From positions 18,616,302-18,680,301 of the forward strand of contig CM028931.1 in the NCBI GenBank assembly GCA_016801845.1: DNA of 64,000 nt, read 5' to 3'. The notes beneath the pieces are model-generated. The model saw only the letters and a list, made by a program, of their open reading frames with translations, was not told the origin of the DNA and made no database searches. The translations under genes were made by a program, and so were the position numbers. Numbering within the stretch: the stretch's first letter is position 1; every line of letters starts with the position of its first letter. Source of the stretch: Polydactylus sextarius (taxonomy: Eukaryota; Chordata; Actinopteri; Polynemidae). Shown here in pieces: positions 54,021 through 64,000 of the stretch.

Positions 54021-55055
54021 GTTCATGTGTCTTTATTTTCTTTATTTCAGGTTTTAATTGTTTTAGCTTCGTTCTTCAGGTGAAGAATAAACGACAGCGA
54101 TGACAAGTTGTTGTGTTGATCTGAGATTCTTCAGCTTGTAAAGACACGTCGGCTGCAAACATCCGGTTAGCGTTAGCATTAGCATCATTAGCATTAGCAT
54201 CAGGGTTAGGGGGTTTCAGAAGTGAGTTCAGCTCGTCGACCTGTCGTCGAGGTTTGGGGTTAGCGTTAGATGTTGGGACATGCATCCAGGGCTAGCATTA
54301 GCGTTAGGGTTGGGTTGTGTTAGCATTAGAATTATCCTTAGCTTAGCATTAGGGTGAGGGGTTTCAGAAGTGAATCCAGCTTGTTGACCCAGTGTTTTGG
54401 GGCTGAAACTTTCAGGTTCAGGTTTCAGATTCTGTGCTGAGACTTGTCTAACCTGTTAGCATTAGCATTAGCATTAGCATTAGCATTAGCTTTAGGTTAG
54501 CATTAGCCTTAGGATTAGCATTAGGGTTAGGTTAGCATTAGCATTAGCCTTAGGGTTAGGGGGTTTCAGAAGTGAGTCCAGCTCGTGGACCTGTCGTCTT
54601 GTGCTGAATGGTTCAGGTTTGGGGTTAGCGTTAGATGTTGGGACTTGTCTCATCCATCAGGGCTAGCATTAGCATTAGCATTAGGGTTTTGTTAACATAG
54701 TATAATCATTAGCATTAGGGTTAGGGGTTTCAGAAGTGAATCCAGCTTGTTGACCCAGTGTTCTGGGGCTGAAACTTTCAGGTTCAGGTTTCAGGTTTCG
54801 GTTCTGAGACTTGTCTGACCTGTTAGCATTAGCATTAGCACTAGGGTTAGAGGTTGAGAAGTGAATCCACCTCGTCGACCCAGCGTCTAGGAGCCGGTCC
54901 ACGTGTCTTTATTGTCTTTCATCTTTCAGGTTTTCATTGGTTTTAGTTTCATTGTTCAGGTGAAAAAGAAACAACGGCGGCGACAAGCTGTTGCTCTCGT
55001 TTTGCTTCTGAGATTCTTCAACTTGTGAAGACTCGTCGGCTGCAAACATCCGTCT
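54021..55055. repeat. ~875-bp duplication bracketing GTTAGCATTAGC composite repeats
   Basis: A block beginning GTGTCTTTATT.TCTTT and ending CGTCGGCTGCAAACATCCG occurs at about 54028-54163 and again at 54903-55052. Between them lie five copies of a composite unit (GGTTTCAGAAGTGAATCCAG ... GACCCAGTGTTTTGGGG ... GAGACTTGTCTAACC, then GTTAGCATTAGC hexamers), near 54213, 54359, 54549, 54725 and 54852. Confidence 0.8.
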
Positions 55056-55359
55056 CGTTCCTTCGGTTTTTCTTGTTGTTAAAACGCGGCGGCCGAGTCG
55101 ACCTTTCACCTCCGTGGAGGAGAGTCGGGTCTCTGTCTCCTGTGTCCGTGGATCCTTTGACAATAAAGTTTTATAGTTTTAGTATAAAACACAAACGTGC
55201 TCTGACTTGAGCACGTGAATGAACTGGAGATAATAAAGCTCTGTGGTTTTTCACCAGATGTTGTTCGCTACAAACGTTATTTTGTATCAGTTTCTATTCT
55301 TCTTCACTCAATATAAAGTCTATTATTAGCGGAGCGATAAAGACTCTGGTAACCTGTAA
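55056..55359. other. Unassigned non-coding DNA
   Basis: Nothing recognised. Confidence 0.4.
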
Positions 55360-55885
55360 AAACAGGACCGGCTCCCTGTCTTTGTCTGCTTCTTTCGCCT
55401 GCAGCTCTTCCTCTTATTCTCTTTTCCAGCCTATTGTATCTATATGTTGCATACATGTCGTTTGTTCTCTAATTAAGCTGCAGGCTGAAACCACCTTGAA
55501 CAAACTATCTGCTGCTTGTTTGCTCAGGACTCACAAATCAAAGCGTGCGTCACAAAAAGGAGATTAGTCGGTTAGAAAAGGTCTGAGCTGCTCTCGGCTC
55601 TTTGTTGTCACCCACCTGGATGAACTGTTAAACATTGCGTAACGTTGAAAACACAACAGAGACACTTTCTAATACCCAGTGATAAAATGCAGCTGTTTTT
55701 ATCTCTGGCTGCCTCGGAGGCTGAGGCCCAGAGAAAGGCTGCTCAAAGCCACTAATGAGTGTGGCATTGTTCAGAGCGGGAGATTCCCCTTCGTCCTCGT
55801 CCTCGTCCCGGCAGCTGCCGTCACTTCGGGACGCGACGTTAACTCTTTAAGACAGAGGAAGTGATGGGCTGGGATACGTGCGCTC
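55360..55885. other. CNE-like island
   Basis: Complex, repeat-free sequence (for example CTCTAATTAAGCTGCAGGC, a homeodomain-type TAATTA). No open frame of weight. Confidence 0.4.
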
Positions 55886-56225
55886 CGGATCCAGTTCCCG
55901 TTGATCTGGAGACGTCTCGGGTTTCACAGACTCGGGATGGATAAATAAATAAAAAGACAATATGGACGTTAAGTAGCTCGTCTCGTCCTGTTTCCTGGGA
56001 CTTTTCTTTGTGTTCACACTAAATAAAAATGTGTTTTGACAACGTCACGTTTCATTAGTCGCTGCTGCTCAACTTTGTTTTTTACTCTAGGAAGGTTTGA
56101 AGGTTTAGGATCCAGTTGTTTAATCCTTCATCATATTAGATGTAGTAGTTCAGACGTCGTGTTAAATTGTGATGAATTAAAGTTTGTGTGTGAAGTTTGG
56201 TTGAAGTTTAGTTGTGTTAATGATT
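55886..56225. other. Unassigned non-coding DNA
   Basis: A short (ATAA)n run lies near 55940. No gene supported. Confidence 0.4.
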
Positions 56226-56867
56226 CAGGTGATGTTGGTTAGAGGTTAGCGTTAGCTTTAGCATTAGATGCTGAGACTTGTCTGATTCGTTTAGAAGAAG
56301 AATCAAAGAATAAAGTTCATTTTAAAACTGGATAAAAACCTGAAACCTGATCCATTAGAGTAGAAGTTGGTGTCAGGATGGCTAGACCGACACCTGCATC
56401 CAGGTTAGCATTAGCATTAGCATCATGGTTAGCATTAGCATAGCATCATGGTTAGCATTAGCATCAGGGTTAGCATTAGCATTAGCATCAGAGTTGGGGG
56501 TTACAGAAGTGAATCTGACTCGTTGACCCAACGTCTTGGTGCTAAAAGGTTCAGGTTCAGGTTTCAGGTTTGGCGATGAGACTTGTCTAACCCGTCAGTG
56601 TTAGCATTAGCATTAGGGTTAGGTTAGCATTAGCATTAGCGTTAGCGTTAGGTCTAGAGTTAGTGGTTTCAGAAGTGAATCCAGCTTGTTGACCCAGTGT
56701 TTTGGTGCTGAAACATTTAGGTTTCGGGTTAGTTGCTGAGACTTGACTAACCTGTTAGCATTAGCGTTAGCATCATGGCTAGGGGTTTCAGAAGTGAATC
56801 CAGCTTGTTGACCCCACCCACGTCTTGGTGTTGAAAGGGGTTAGCATTAGCATTAGCACCAGGGCCA
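56226..56867. repeat. GTTAGCATTAGC composite repeats, second cluster
   Basis: At least three more copies of the composite unit (TTTCAGAAGTGAATCCAGCT, TTGTTGACCCA, GAGACTTG.CTAACC) near 56498, 56656 and 56784, separated by GCATTA hexamer runs. Confidence 0.8.
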
Positions 56868-57512
56868 GAGGTCTGAGACGTGAACGTGTCTCGTTGAGCC
56901 GGTGTCTCGATGTTGAGCCGGTGTCTCGTCGTTGAGCCGGTGTCTCGTCGTTGAGCCGGTGTCTCGTCGTTGAGCCGGTGTCTCAATGTTGAGCCGGTGT
57001 CTCATTGAGCCGGTGTCTCGTCGTTGAGCCGGTGTCTCGTCGTTGAGCCGGTGTCTCGTCGTTGAGCCGGTGTCTCGTCGTTGAGCCGGTGTCTCGACGT
57101 TGAGCCGGTGTCTCATTGAGCCGGTGTCTCAATGTTGAGCCGGTGTCTCGTCGTTGAGCCGGTGTCTCGTCGCTGAGCCGGTGTCTCGTCGTTGAGCCGG
57201 TGTCTCGTTGAGCCGGTGTCTCGTTGAGCCGGTGTCTCGTTGAGCCGGTGTCTCGTCGTTGAGCCGGTGTCTCGTTGAGCCGGTGTCTCATTGAGCCGGT
57301 GTCTCGTCGTTGAGCCGGTGTCTCAATGTTGAGCCGGTGTCTCGTCGTTGAGCCGGTGTCTCAATGTTGAGCCGGTGTCTCGTCGTTGAGCCGGTGTCTC
57401 AATGTTGAGCCGGTGTCTCGTCGTTGAGCCGGTGTCTCGTCGCTGAGCCGGTGTCTCGTCGTTGAGCCGGTGTCTCAATGTTGAGCCGGTGTCTCGACGT
57501 TGAGCCGGTGTC
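56868..57512. repeat. 19-bp GTTGAGCCGGTGTCTCGTC minisatellite
   Basis: About 35 units of 19 bp with terminal-triplet variants (GTC, AAT, GAC) and 16-bp units lacking the final triplet. Reverse frames reading MRHRLNDETPAQRRDTGS are repeat artefacts. The first unit aligns to the TTGACCCAGTGTCTTGG part of the neighbouring composite repeat, which suggests its origin. Confidence 0.95.
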
Positions 57513-58344
57513 TTGGTGACATCTCACCTGACAGGAAGTCGACTTTGGTTCTTTTATTGAAATAATCGTCTGGTTTCATCAAAGTCGATGAGAAGTAGTT
57601 TCAGTTCATCATCGTGGTTATTGATGTTATTACTGTTATTATTACCATTATCACTAGAATCTAAACGGAAGAAACGTGTGGAAAGTACAAATACTCACAA
57701 TGTGTCAGAGCCTGATCATGGTGAGTCTGTGGTGACGTTAGAATCAGACTCATGGTTGACTCTTGGTCTTGTGTTGTAGAGATGGGACCGGACCGTGGAC
57801 GACGACAGGACGACGTCAGGTAGGAGGAGGTTTATTTATCTGACACCAAACATCTGGAGGACGTGTCGGTCTCTCACCGCAGAGACTCTTCATGTTTTAC
57901 CAGGTCTGCTGCTGTTTTGACTGAACCTGGTCTGACTCTTCCTCTGCTGGTTTGTCCTGAGACTCGTCTGTAACACGAGTATAACAGTAGTGATAATAGT
58001 GATAATGATGAGGAGCAGGTAGAGGTCGGCCGTCGGTCTATCACCGACCTCGTTTCTGTCATTTTCACTATCACAGTGATGTGATACTGAAAACTGTTTC
58101 TCTCTCTGCCATCGAAACCATCAGACGCTTGGATTCCTGTAAGTTACAGCGTTAGGTACTTTCTCTGTTTCTATCAGCCGCTGCACAGCGACGACGCTGT
58201 TTTTAATTTATTCATCATCATCATCATCATCATCAGCTCCACACGTTCATCTAGTTCACACACACACAGGTTCAATATAGATAAAGATTAAAATAACGAC
58301 GAGACAAACTTCCTGTTTGTCAGAAACGTCGTCATGTCAACGGA
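57513..58344. other. Unassigned non-coding DNA
   Basis: ATTATT-rich trinucleotides near 57625-57650 and (ATC)n at 58213-58236. No gene supported. Confidence 0.4.
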
Positions 58345-59450
58345 CACGTCATTACTTTAATATGATGATATGTTTTATTATATGTTAATATACAACAACT
58401 GTTAAAACCTCATTAACTACATAAAACACACATCTTTAGTTTTATTTATTTTATCTAAATTAAATTAAATTAATTGTTTACCAACTTTAACTGTTTAAAA
58501 TCTGACACTTTAAATAGTAATATATGTATATAATTATACATACATAATAATTATACAATAATAATTTATGAATTAAATCTTCTAATTAATTATAAAAACA
58601 TGTTTCTTTACTTTTATTTTATATCATTATTTATTATTATTGAGTCAGAAACTCATAAAACTAATGTGACATTTATTAGTGTTATTTATGTGTGTTTGAT
58701 TTATTTTATATGATTATTTATGATTTATATTGTTTTATTTGTATTGATCATTTTGATCACTAATATCTCAGAAACTCATTATTATTTATCATTTTCTACT
58801 ATTTTATCTGATAGTTTTTAATGATTTTATATGTTTTTATTAATTATTTCACATCATTTTCACTGTGATTTGGTTTTTAATTGATATTATTATTATTATT
58901 ATTACATATTGATCATTTATGATAAAAGTCTCAGGTAGTGAATATAAAGTTGTATTGTTTTATAGTCTTATTTTATATATGATGTTATTTTATAATTTAT
59001 CGTTTCACATTATTTATTTTTATATATGTTGATAATATTTACAGTTTATTGGTTTAAAATATCTTTAAATGTGATTTTACGTCTGAAACAAAATAAAACA
59101 TGTTGACAAGAGGAAACAAACAAAATAAAATAAAGAAAATTAAAATAAAATAAAAAACATAAAACACTAAACACGTGTAAAGATGCTGGTTAACACTTGG
59201 TCTGAGTTTATTTAGTAATAAAATACATAATTAAATTAAATTAAAAAAGTGAAATGAATTTAAATGTATATTAATGTTAAAGTATAAATGATGATTAAAA
59301 GAAAATATAAAATAAGATGAAAGAAATACATTAAAAAACAAACAAAAATAAAAATATATATGAAGTGAATTTGTATAATAATAAATAATAAAAATAATAA
59401 TAATATAAAATAATAAAATCATGTGAGATGAATTTGTAAGAAGGTTCATT
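58345..59450. other. AT-rich kilobase
   Basis: Markedly AT-rich DNA, with TTTATTTATTTTAT, TAATTATACATACATAATAA and AAAATAAAATAAAG strings. No array of fixed period and no coding frame. It could be an old retroelement remnant or matrix-attachment-like DNA. Nothing decides between these. Confidence 0.6.
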
Positions 59451-60089
59451 ATTTGACGCGTCAGGTCTGAACTCCACGCACCATTAGCATCACATGCTAA
59501 TGACTGTTAGCATCATATGCTAACGGTCGTTAGCATCAGATTCATTTCCTTCAAGATGCTGATGTTGCACCAGTTGGTTCTGGTTTCTGATTGGTTGTTC
59601 GTTCCTCAGCAGCAGTATGACTCTTGTGTCCTCAGCGTGTGTGATGACACTTTGATTCTTCCAGCCGTCGTTGAGGATTCGTCCCCGTAGAGGAGGACGT
59701 TCCCTGTTCATGTGACGAGGATGAAACTCTCTGAGTTTCCTGTTTGGTCTGATCTGGTGGTGGTTTGTTTTTAGTTCGATGTTCACGTTCTGGAGCCAAA
59801 AACAGAGGAAACATCTGCTTCACTGCTGCTCTAACTGCTGCAGATCTACACACACACAGATGCCGTCTGTCTTCCTCTCATCCTCATCCTGTCACAACCA
59901 CCGAGCACTTTTCATCCAGACGTCCGTTAACTTAGATGTTCCCGTTTAGATGAACTGGGTTAAAACGGTTAAATAAAACGCAGCGTTGACGTGGCGTACG
60001 TCGCTACGCGGCGCCCTCTAGATGACACGTCACGTGTTTATCATGGTCGCCACGGTAACAATGCGTTCTGACTTCTAGGAAGTTCTTAT
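59451..60089. other. Unassigned non-coding DNA
   Basis: Three GCTAAT/GTTAGCAT strings (59481-59545) echo the composite repeats at 54-57 kb. CTCF-like GCGCCCTCTAG (60011-60021) and an X-box-like GTCGCCACGGTAAC (60046-60059) lie close together. Confidence 0.4.
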
Positions 60090-60905
60090 ATTAATTCAAA
60101 CCACAGCCACGCTTCGAAACGTCGAGATAAACCACATGTTTGTTACCGTGTTACCGTGGAAACGAGCAGGTCCATCCGCAGGTGGTGATTCATCAAGTGT
60201 CTGATATGAAGCATCAGACGCACAGAAACACGTCAGTCTGAAATGAAAATAACACGTATTCTGGACATGACGACGTTGGTCTACACGTCCGACGTCACAA
60301 CACGCTTTCATTTCTATAAAAACGTCAAAGTAAATGTGACCTAGCGTGTGTTTTTACTCCGTCGGTTCTTCATGAAACCACCAGAGGTTTGTTGTGTTAA
60401 ACCAACAACAAACAGTTGACCTGTTGGTCGTCGGGTTCAAACCAGTTCAACAAGAGTTTCACATGAAAGAGACAAAATATTCTGGACGTTACGACGTTCG
60501 TCTGTCTCCTACACGTCTGACAGATCAGACACGTTCTTAGTTTTGTAGTTTGATGCCAGTAAACATGATGACGTTGACCTGTTGTTCAGACCAGTTTCAT
60601 GTTGTGATGTTGTGATGTTGTGATGTCTCTGACACGTCTGACTGTAGCTACACACAAGTAAAGGTGACGTAACGTGACGTATCCGGCTGCAGCCACTAGA
60701 GGTTTGTTTCTGTTAAAACGACAACAAACTAACGTTACAGTTGATCTGAGTCGTTCGATAAGTGTCTGAGATGAAAAAGACGACGTATCCTGGACGTTGT
60801 GACGTTCATCCATCATTTTTCTTTCATTAAACTTTCATTTTTGGAGCTACACACCAGTTTGTTTATGTCAGTACCAGACGCCGCCACTAGAGGTCCCTGT
60901 CCGTG
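60090..60905. repeat. Three-copy diverged tandem duplication (~220-310 bp)
   Basis: TTCTGGACATGACGACGTTG near 60258, TTCTGGACGTTACGACGTTC near 60480, and CCTGGACGTTGTGACGTTCA near 60789. CCACCAGAGGTTTGTTGTGT near 60379, CCACTAGAGGTTTGTTTCTG near 60694, and CGCCACTAGAGGTCC near 60889. Confidence 0.75.
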
Positions 60906-61240
60906 ATCCTCCGTCACCATCGTCGTTGTTTCTTAATTAACGAGCGTCAGCAGAGACGTGTGTGACCAGGAGGAATTCTGGGAAGGAGGAGGCGGAGGAG
61001 ACACAGAAATAGCTCTGGTGTGGGCTCTTTTCAAACTTTAACAATAATAACCCTCGTCACCCGTAAGGGAAAAGGCCAGGTCTGTCCTTCCCAGACACGA
61101 TGGTGGGAAGAATCGATGACTTCCTCCATGTTTGTCCCTCAGGGGACGGAGGAGGGGGGACGGAGTCTCCGTGGTATTAATAGACTTGTGATAAGAGCTG
61201 CGTCGTGGTGAAGCATCAAAGATTCATTGCTGCTGCTGCT
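60906..61240. other. CNE-like island
   Basis: 60985-61215 is complex and repeat-free (for example CTTTAACAATAATAACCCTC). No coding support. Confidence 0.35.
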
Positions 61241-61261
61241 TCCTGACGTCGTCTTCACCGT

Positions 61262-61412
61262 TCATGGATGGAGGACGATGGAGGACGATGGAGGACGATA
61301 GTTGACTATGCAGGACGATGTAGGAAGATGGAGGACGATGGAGGACGATGGAGGACGATGTAGGAAGATGGAGGACGATGGAGGACGATGGAGGACGATG
61401 GAGGATGATAGT
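61262..61412. repeat. 10-bp GATGGAGGAC minisatellite
   Basis: About 13 units with GATGTAGGAA and GATAGTTGAC variants. Confidence 0.95.
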
Positions 61413-61629
61413 TGACGTCTAAAACCTCCATCATTCACACCAACACGTTGCTGCAGCTGTAACCGACCTCGGTTCGCTCATTGTTTCTAAAATAAACCAC
61501 AGGAAACATCGAGTGACACGTCACAGAAAACTGGAGAAAGTTGTTGAATAAAAAGTGAAAGAATCAGAAACAATCGAGTTGTTAAAACGATTCAGTTCAA
61601 CCTTTTTGTTTCTGGAGTTTTGTTTTTTT
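61413..61629. other. Unassigned non-coding DNA
   Basis: Nothing recognised. Confidence 0.4.
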
Positions 61630-62225
61630 TATCCTCAGCTGGTTTGATAGCCTCAATGCCCCAAATAGGTTCTTTGAAAAATAGAGCATGGGAAAAATAG
61701 CTGCGATTGTGGAAAATTGCTTGGGAAAAAAGGCCTCGTTCTCATTGGTGACAGCAGCAGGGCATTGTGGGACGTGATCGAGAGAGAGGAAAGAAAAAAG
61801 AAGCTGTTTTTTCTCTGAGAAGAAGAAGAAGAAGAAGAAGAAGAAGGAAACATGGAGACACGGAGACCAGAGATTAGACCGGTCTGAGCTGAACTAACGT
61901 AAGAGTTTAAATCCCCTGATGTCGACGCGAGCGGCGGCGGCGGCGTTGGTTGGTGCATACCGACATACCAGGCTGATGGTTGCCGGATCATTAGCGAGGC
62001 CTCTGGTGGTGCAGGAGCCCACCCAGGGCTGCCCACCTCCACGCCTTCCTGCCCGGCTCCGGATCAGAGACGGGCCGAGCGTCCGTCGAGGGACGTGGAG
62101 CTAATGACGGCCACGGCCAGGCCGTCCCTTTCATGACCGCGACCCCAGAGCCCAGTTTCAACTAATGCTATTTCCTGCAGATAAGATGCAAACATGCTGC
62201 TCTTTTTTCCCTCATCAGAGGTTTT
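61630..62225. other. CNE-like island
   Basis: Complex sequence with one (GAA)n run (61819-61845). The 62150-62200 part has TGCAGATAAGATGCAAAC, a GATA site overlapping an octamer-like motif. The reverse frame at 61653-62042 has no domain. Confidence 0.4.
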
Positions 62226-62263
62226 CAGGAGGTGAGGGAAGGTTGAATACGTTTCATCATCAC

Positions 62264-62326
62264 TTTAACCAACTTTATTAACACATTTGACCCAGAAACA
62301 CACAAAGAAGTGAAGATGTAATGATC
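62264..62326 (+). repeat. Direct repeat, copy 1
   Basis: AACCAACTTTATTAACACAT and TTTGACCC.AAAACACACAA and onwards match 63941-64000 with about four differences over 60 bp. The second copy runs off the window end, so the true length is unknown. Confidence 0.85.
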
Positions 62327-63035
62327 ACAGACGCTAGATCAGAGCAGTTATTTGCAGAAACATGACAAACATCTGTTTCCTGCAGCAGAAGCTGCAGACG
62401 AGCTGCTTCGTTTCATCGTCGTCGTCTGTTTCAACATCGTTAATCAAAGATCTTTCATGCAAACAGATGCACCAACATTTTACCTTTTTATGTCCATGTT
62501 TGGTCCAAGGAAACACACAAAACATGAAAAATAAGAACAAAAGTGAAGGTACCGTCATCACACCTGGTTTGACCTGGTAAATCAAGGTCAAAATAAAACC
62601 AGGAGAGACTTTGATGATGTCAGACCCTTGATGGTTTCACATATTCACCCTCGACCTGTCGTGTTTGCAAACAAACAACAAACCATCGTCTGTTTCCTGC
62701 AGACGACAGAACGTAAAGACAAAGTTTGTAATCTGAAATCTGAAGCTTGTGGTCACTGGTACAAGTTTCAAACTTCAGAGCTGTCGTGGTAACTTATTAT
62801 CTCGATCGTCAGGAGATATGAAATGACAGATTGCGATCAGGAGATGTTCTGAGAAGAAGAGCGACCTGTCGACGCAGCATCAAACCAAACCACCACGAGG
62901 TTTCTTGGTATTTTAATAAGCTGCGGTTTCACGCCGTCGCCGCCGTCGTCATCGTCCTCCAGCTGAGCTCCAGGACGACGTGTGACGGCGAGCACGGTCG
63001 AACATCCGTCCACGTGCCCACGTCTGATCCCAATC
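62327..63035. other. Unassigned non-coding DNA
   Basis: No gene supported; a CGCCGTCGCCGCCGTCGTC run lies at 62932-62951. Confidence 0.4.
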
Positions 63036-63445
63036 ATTCATAAAGTCGACCGGAGAGACGCGAGTATCCGCTACCCGCCCTGCAGCGCCGGTTATCTGTC
63101 CCCAACCTCCCTGTGGCCATTAGACAGGAATGAGATGTGACAGCGCTGGACGGACAGACAGCTGTCTCTTCTTTTACTTTAATCTCTACTTTCCCACAAT
63201 TCCTCTCTGTCCCTTTGGCAAGAACACAAGAAGAAGAAGAAAAAATAAAAGAGCAGTGAGTTTCCCCCGGCAGCGTCACAGCGTCCAGGCTGAAACTTAG
63301 CAGAATGTAAATAGAGCAGTGTTTTTCACATTACTTCACCGCTTATTTTTAGTAGCTGAACAAGAAACAAGAGCAGGCGAAGGGTGTGTCTGTCCGAGCC
63401 GCCGCTGTAACGTCTTATCAGCTCGATACACAGAGAAATAACCGG
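63036..63445. other. CNE-like island
   Basis: Complex, repeat-poor sequence with a short GAAGAAGAA run near 63230. Confidence 0.35.
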
Positions 63446-63940
63446 CACACACAGGAAGTGATGTGTTGATTTATGGAGAATTACATGTCAGAGATGGAGG
63501 ATGACGTCGCCCTCGCCATCTTCAGCTGCAACGTTTTCCTCGATGACTGAGTTGGTTCAGGTCCAGGGATCAAACCAGTCGCACCAGTTTGTTTTAGTCT
63601 GTTTTTTCTACCTGGCTCTTTACTACAGAGCCTCTGCTCAAACCAGGAAAAGACTTTTTCCAACTCGAGTCTCCAGTGAAATGAATTCCTCTCGACAAAA
63701 ACAGACCGGCTGCGTCTCTGATTCTCATGCACAACTTTTATCTGTCACAGAAACACTTTGTTTGTTTGTTTGTTTGTTTGTTTGTTTGTCGTCTTTCTGT
63801 TGCATGTTTGACTTGAGTCTGAACGCGACGACTCGTCTTTGTCCAGATAATCAATCATCTTCAGCTTTGAGACCATTTCTATTCACGTTTAGTATCTTTT
63901 TCTTCACCTATATGATCTGACAGTTGGTTTTTTTCTACTT
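63446..63940. other. Unassigned DNA with (TTTG)n
   Basis: A TTTG tetranucleotide run lies at about 63756-63789. The + strand 139-codon frame (63501-63920) crosses it and has no domain. Confidence 0.5.
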
Positions 63941-64000
63941 GAACCAACTTTATTAACACATTTGACCCAAAAACACACAAAGAAATGAAGATTTAATGAT
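63941..64000 (+). repeat. Direct repeat, copy 2 (cut by window end)
   Basis: About 93% identical to 62264-62326 by eye, same orientation, 1.68 kb downstream. Confidence 0.85.

Noticed and set aside
56747..57291. Minus-strand RHRLNDETPAQRRDTGS frames
   Set aside because: Translation of the 19-bp minisatellite.
60434..60444. B-box-like GGGTTCAAACC
   Set aside because: No A box or stems; it lies in a tandem duplication.

Overview
The window looks like vertebrate, most likely teleost fish, non-coding DNA. The basis is dense (CA)n/(GT)n microsatellites, CpG present in many places without wholesale depletion, very abundant tandem repeats, and short islands of non-repetitive sequence that resemble conserved non-coding elements (CNEs). 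I found no protein-coding gene, tRNA, rRNA or recognisable transposon that I can support. All long open frames are translations of tandem repeats or lack any recognisable domain. The species call is inference from texture, not from a recognised gene.

Layout. 0-7.7 kb: AT-leaning intergenic-like DNA with a cruciform, a GAT repeat, two CTCF-like sites and a three-copy diverged tandem duplication. 7.74-8.03 kb: a CpG-rich block with CCAAT and TATA-like boxes and a consensus splice donor, the only place that looks like a promoter plus non-coding first exon (+ strand). 8.1-12.35 kb: simple repeats, duplicated 120-360 bp blocks, a 17-unit CTG repeat, and CNE-like DNA at 11.0-12.2 kb. 12.39-34.11 kb: dominated by one dispersed 34-bp minisatellite family forming three large arrays (12.4-15.0, 26.8-28.2, 31.0-34.1 kb) and several small ones, separated by CNE-like islands. 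35-38.6 kb: a CA/TATAG minisatellite, long (GT)n, GC-rich islands and a 400-bp CCAGA array. 38.6-48.7 kb: diverged tandem duplications, a 359-bp pure-purine GGA array, and the densest CNE-like islands (39.6-42.3, 42.8-43.2, 44.3-45.3, 47.5-48.1 kb). 48.7-57.5 kb: a GATC-rich hexamer array, a pyrimidine-rich minisatellite, duplicated blocks with RFX X-box motifs, a family of GTTAGCATTAGC-bearing composite repeats, and a 19-bp minisatellite apparently born inside one copy of that family. 57.5-64 kb: an AT-rich kilobase, a three-copy diverged duplication, CNE-like islands and a 60-bp direct repeat 1.68 kb apart.

Reading. If the 7.9-8.03 kb promoter/exon is real, much of the rest could be a long first intron or regulatory desert of a gene whose coding exons lie outside. 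I cannot name that gene. The most unusual content is the 34-bp family. Its subfamilies differ at one hexamer (AATAAA, TATAAA or GATAAA). One array has no cytosine on the + strand for 1,209 bp. Two arrays are flanked by direct copies of the neighbouring unique DNA. At least eight other loci show 2-4-copy diverged tandem duplications of about 120-880 bp, so local tandem duplication seems to be the main mode of change here.
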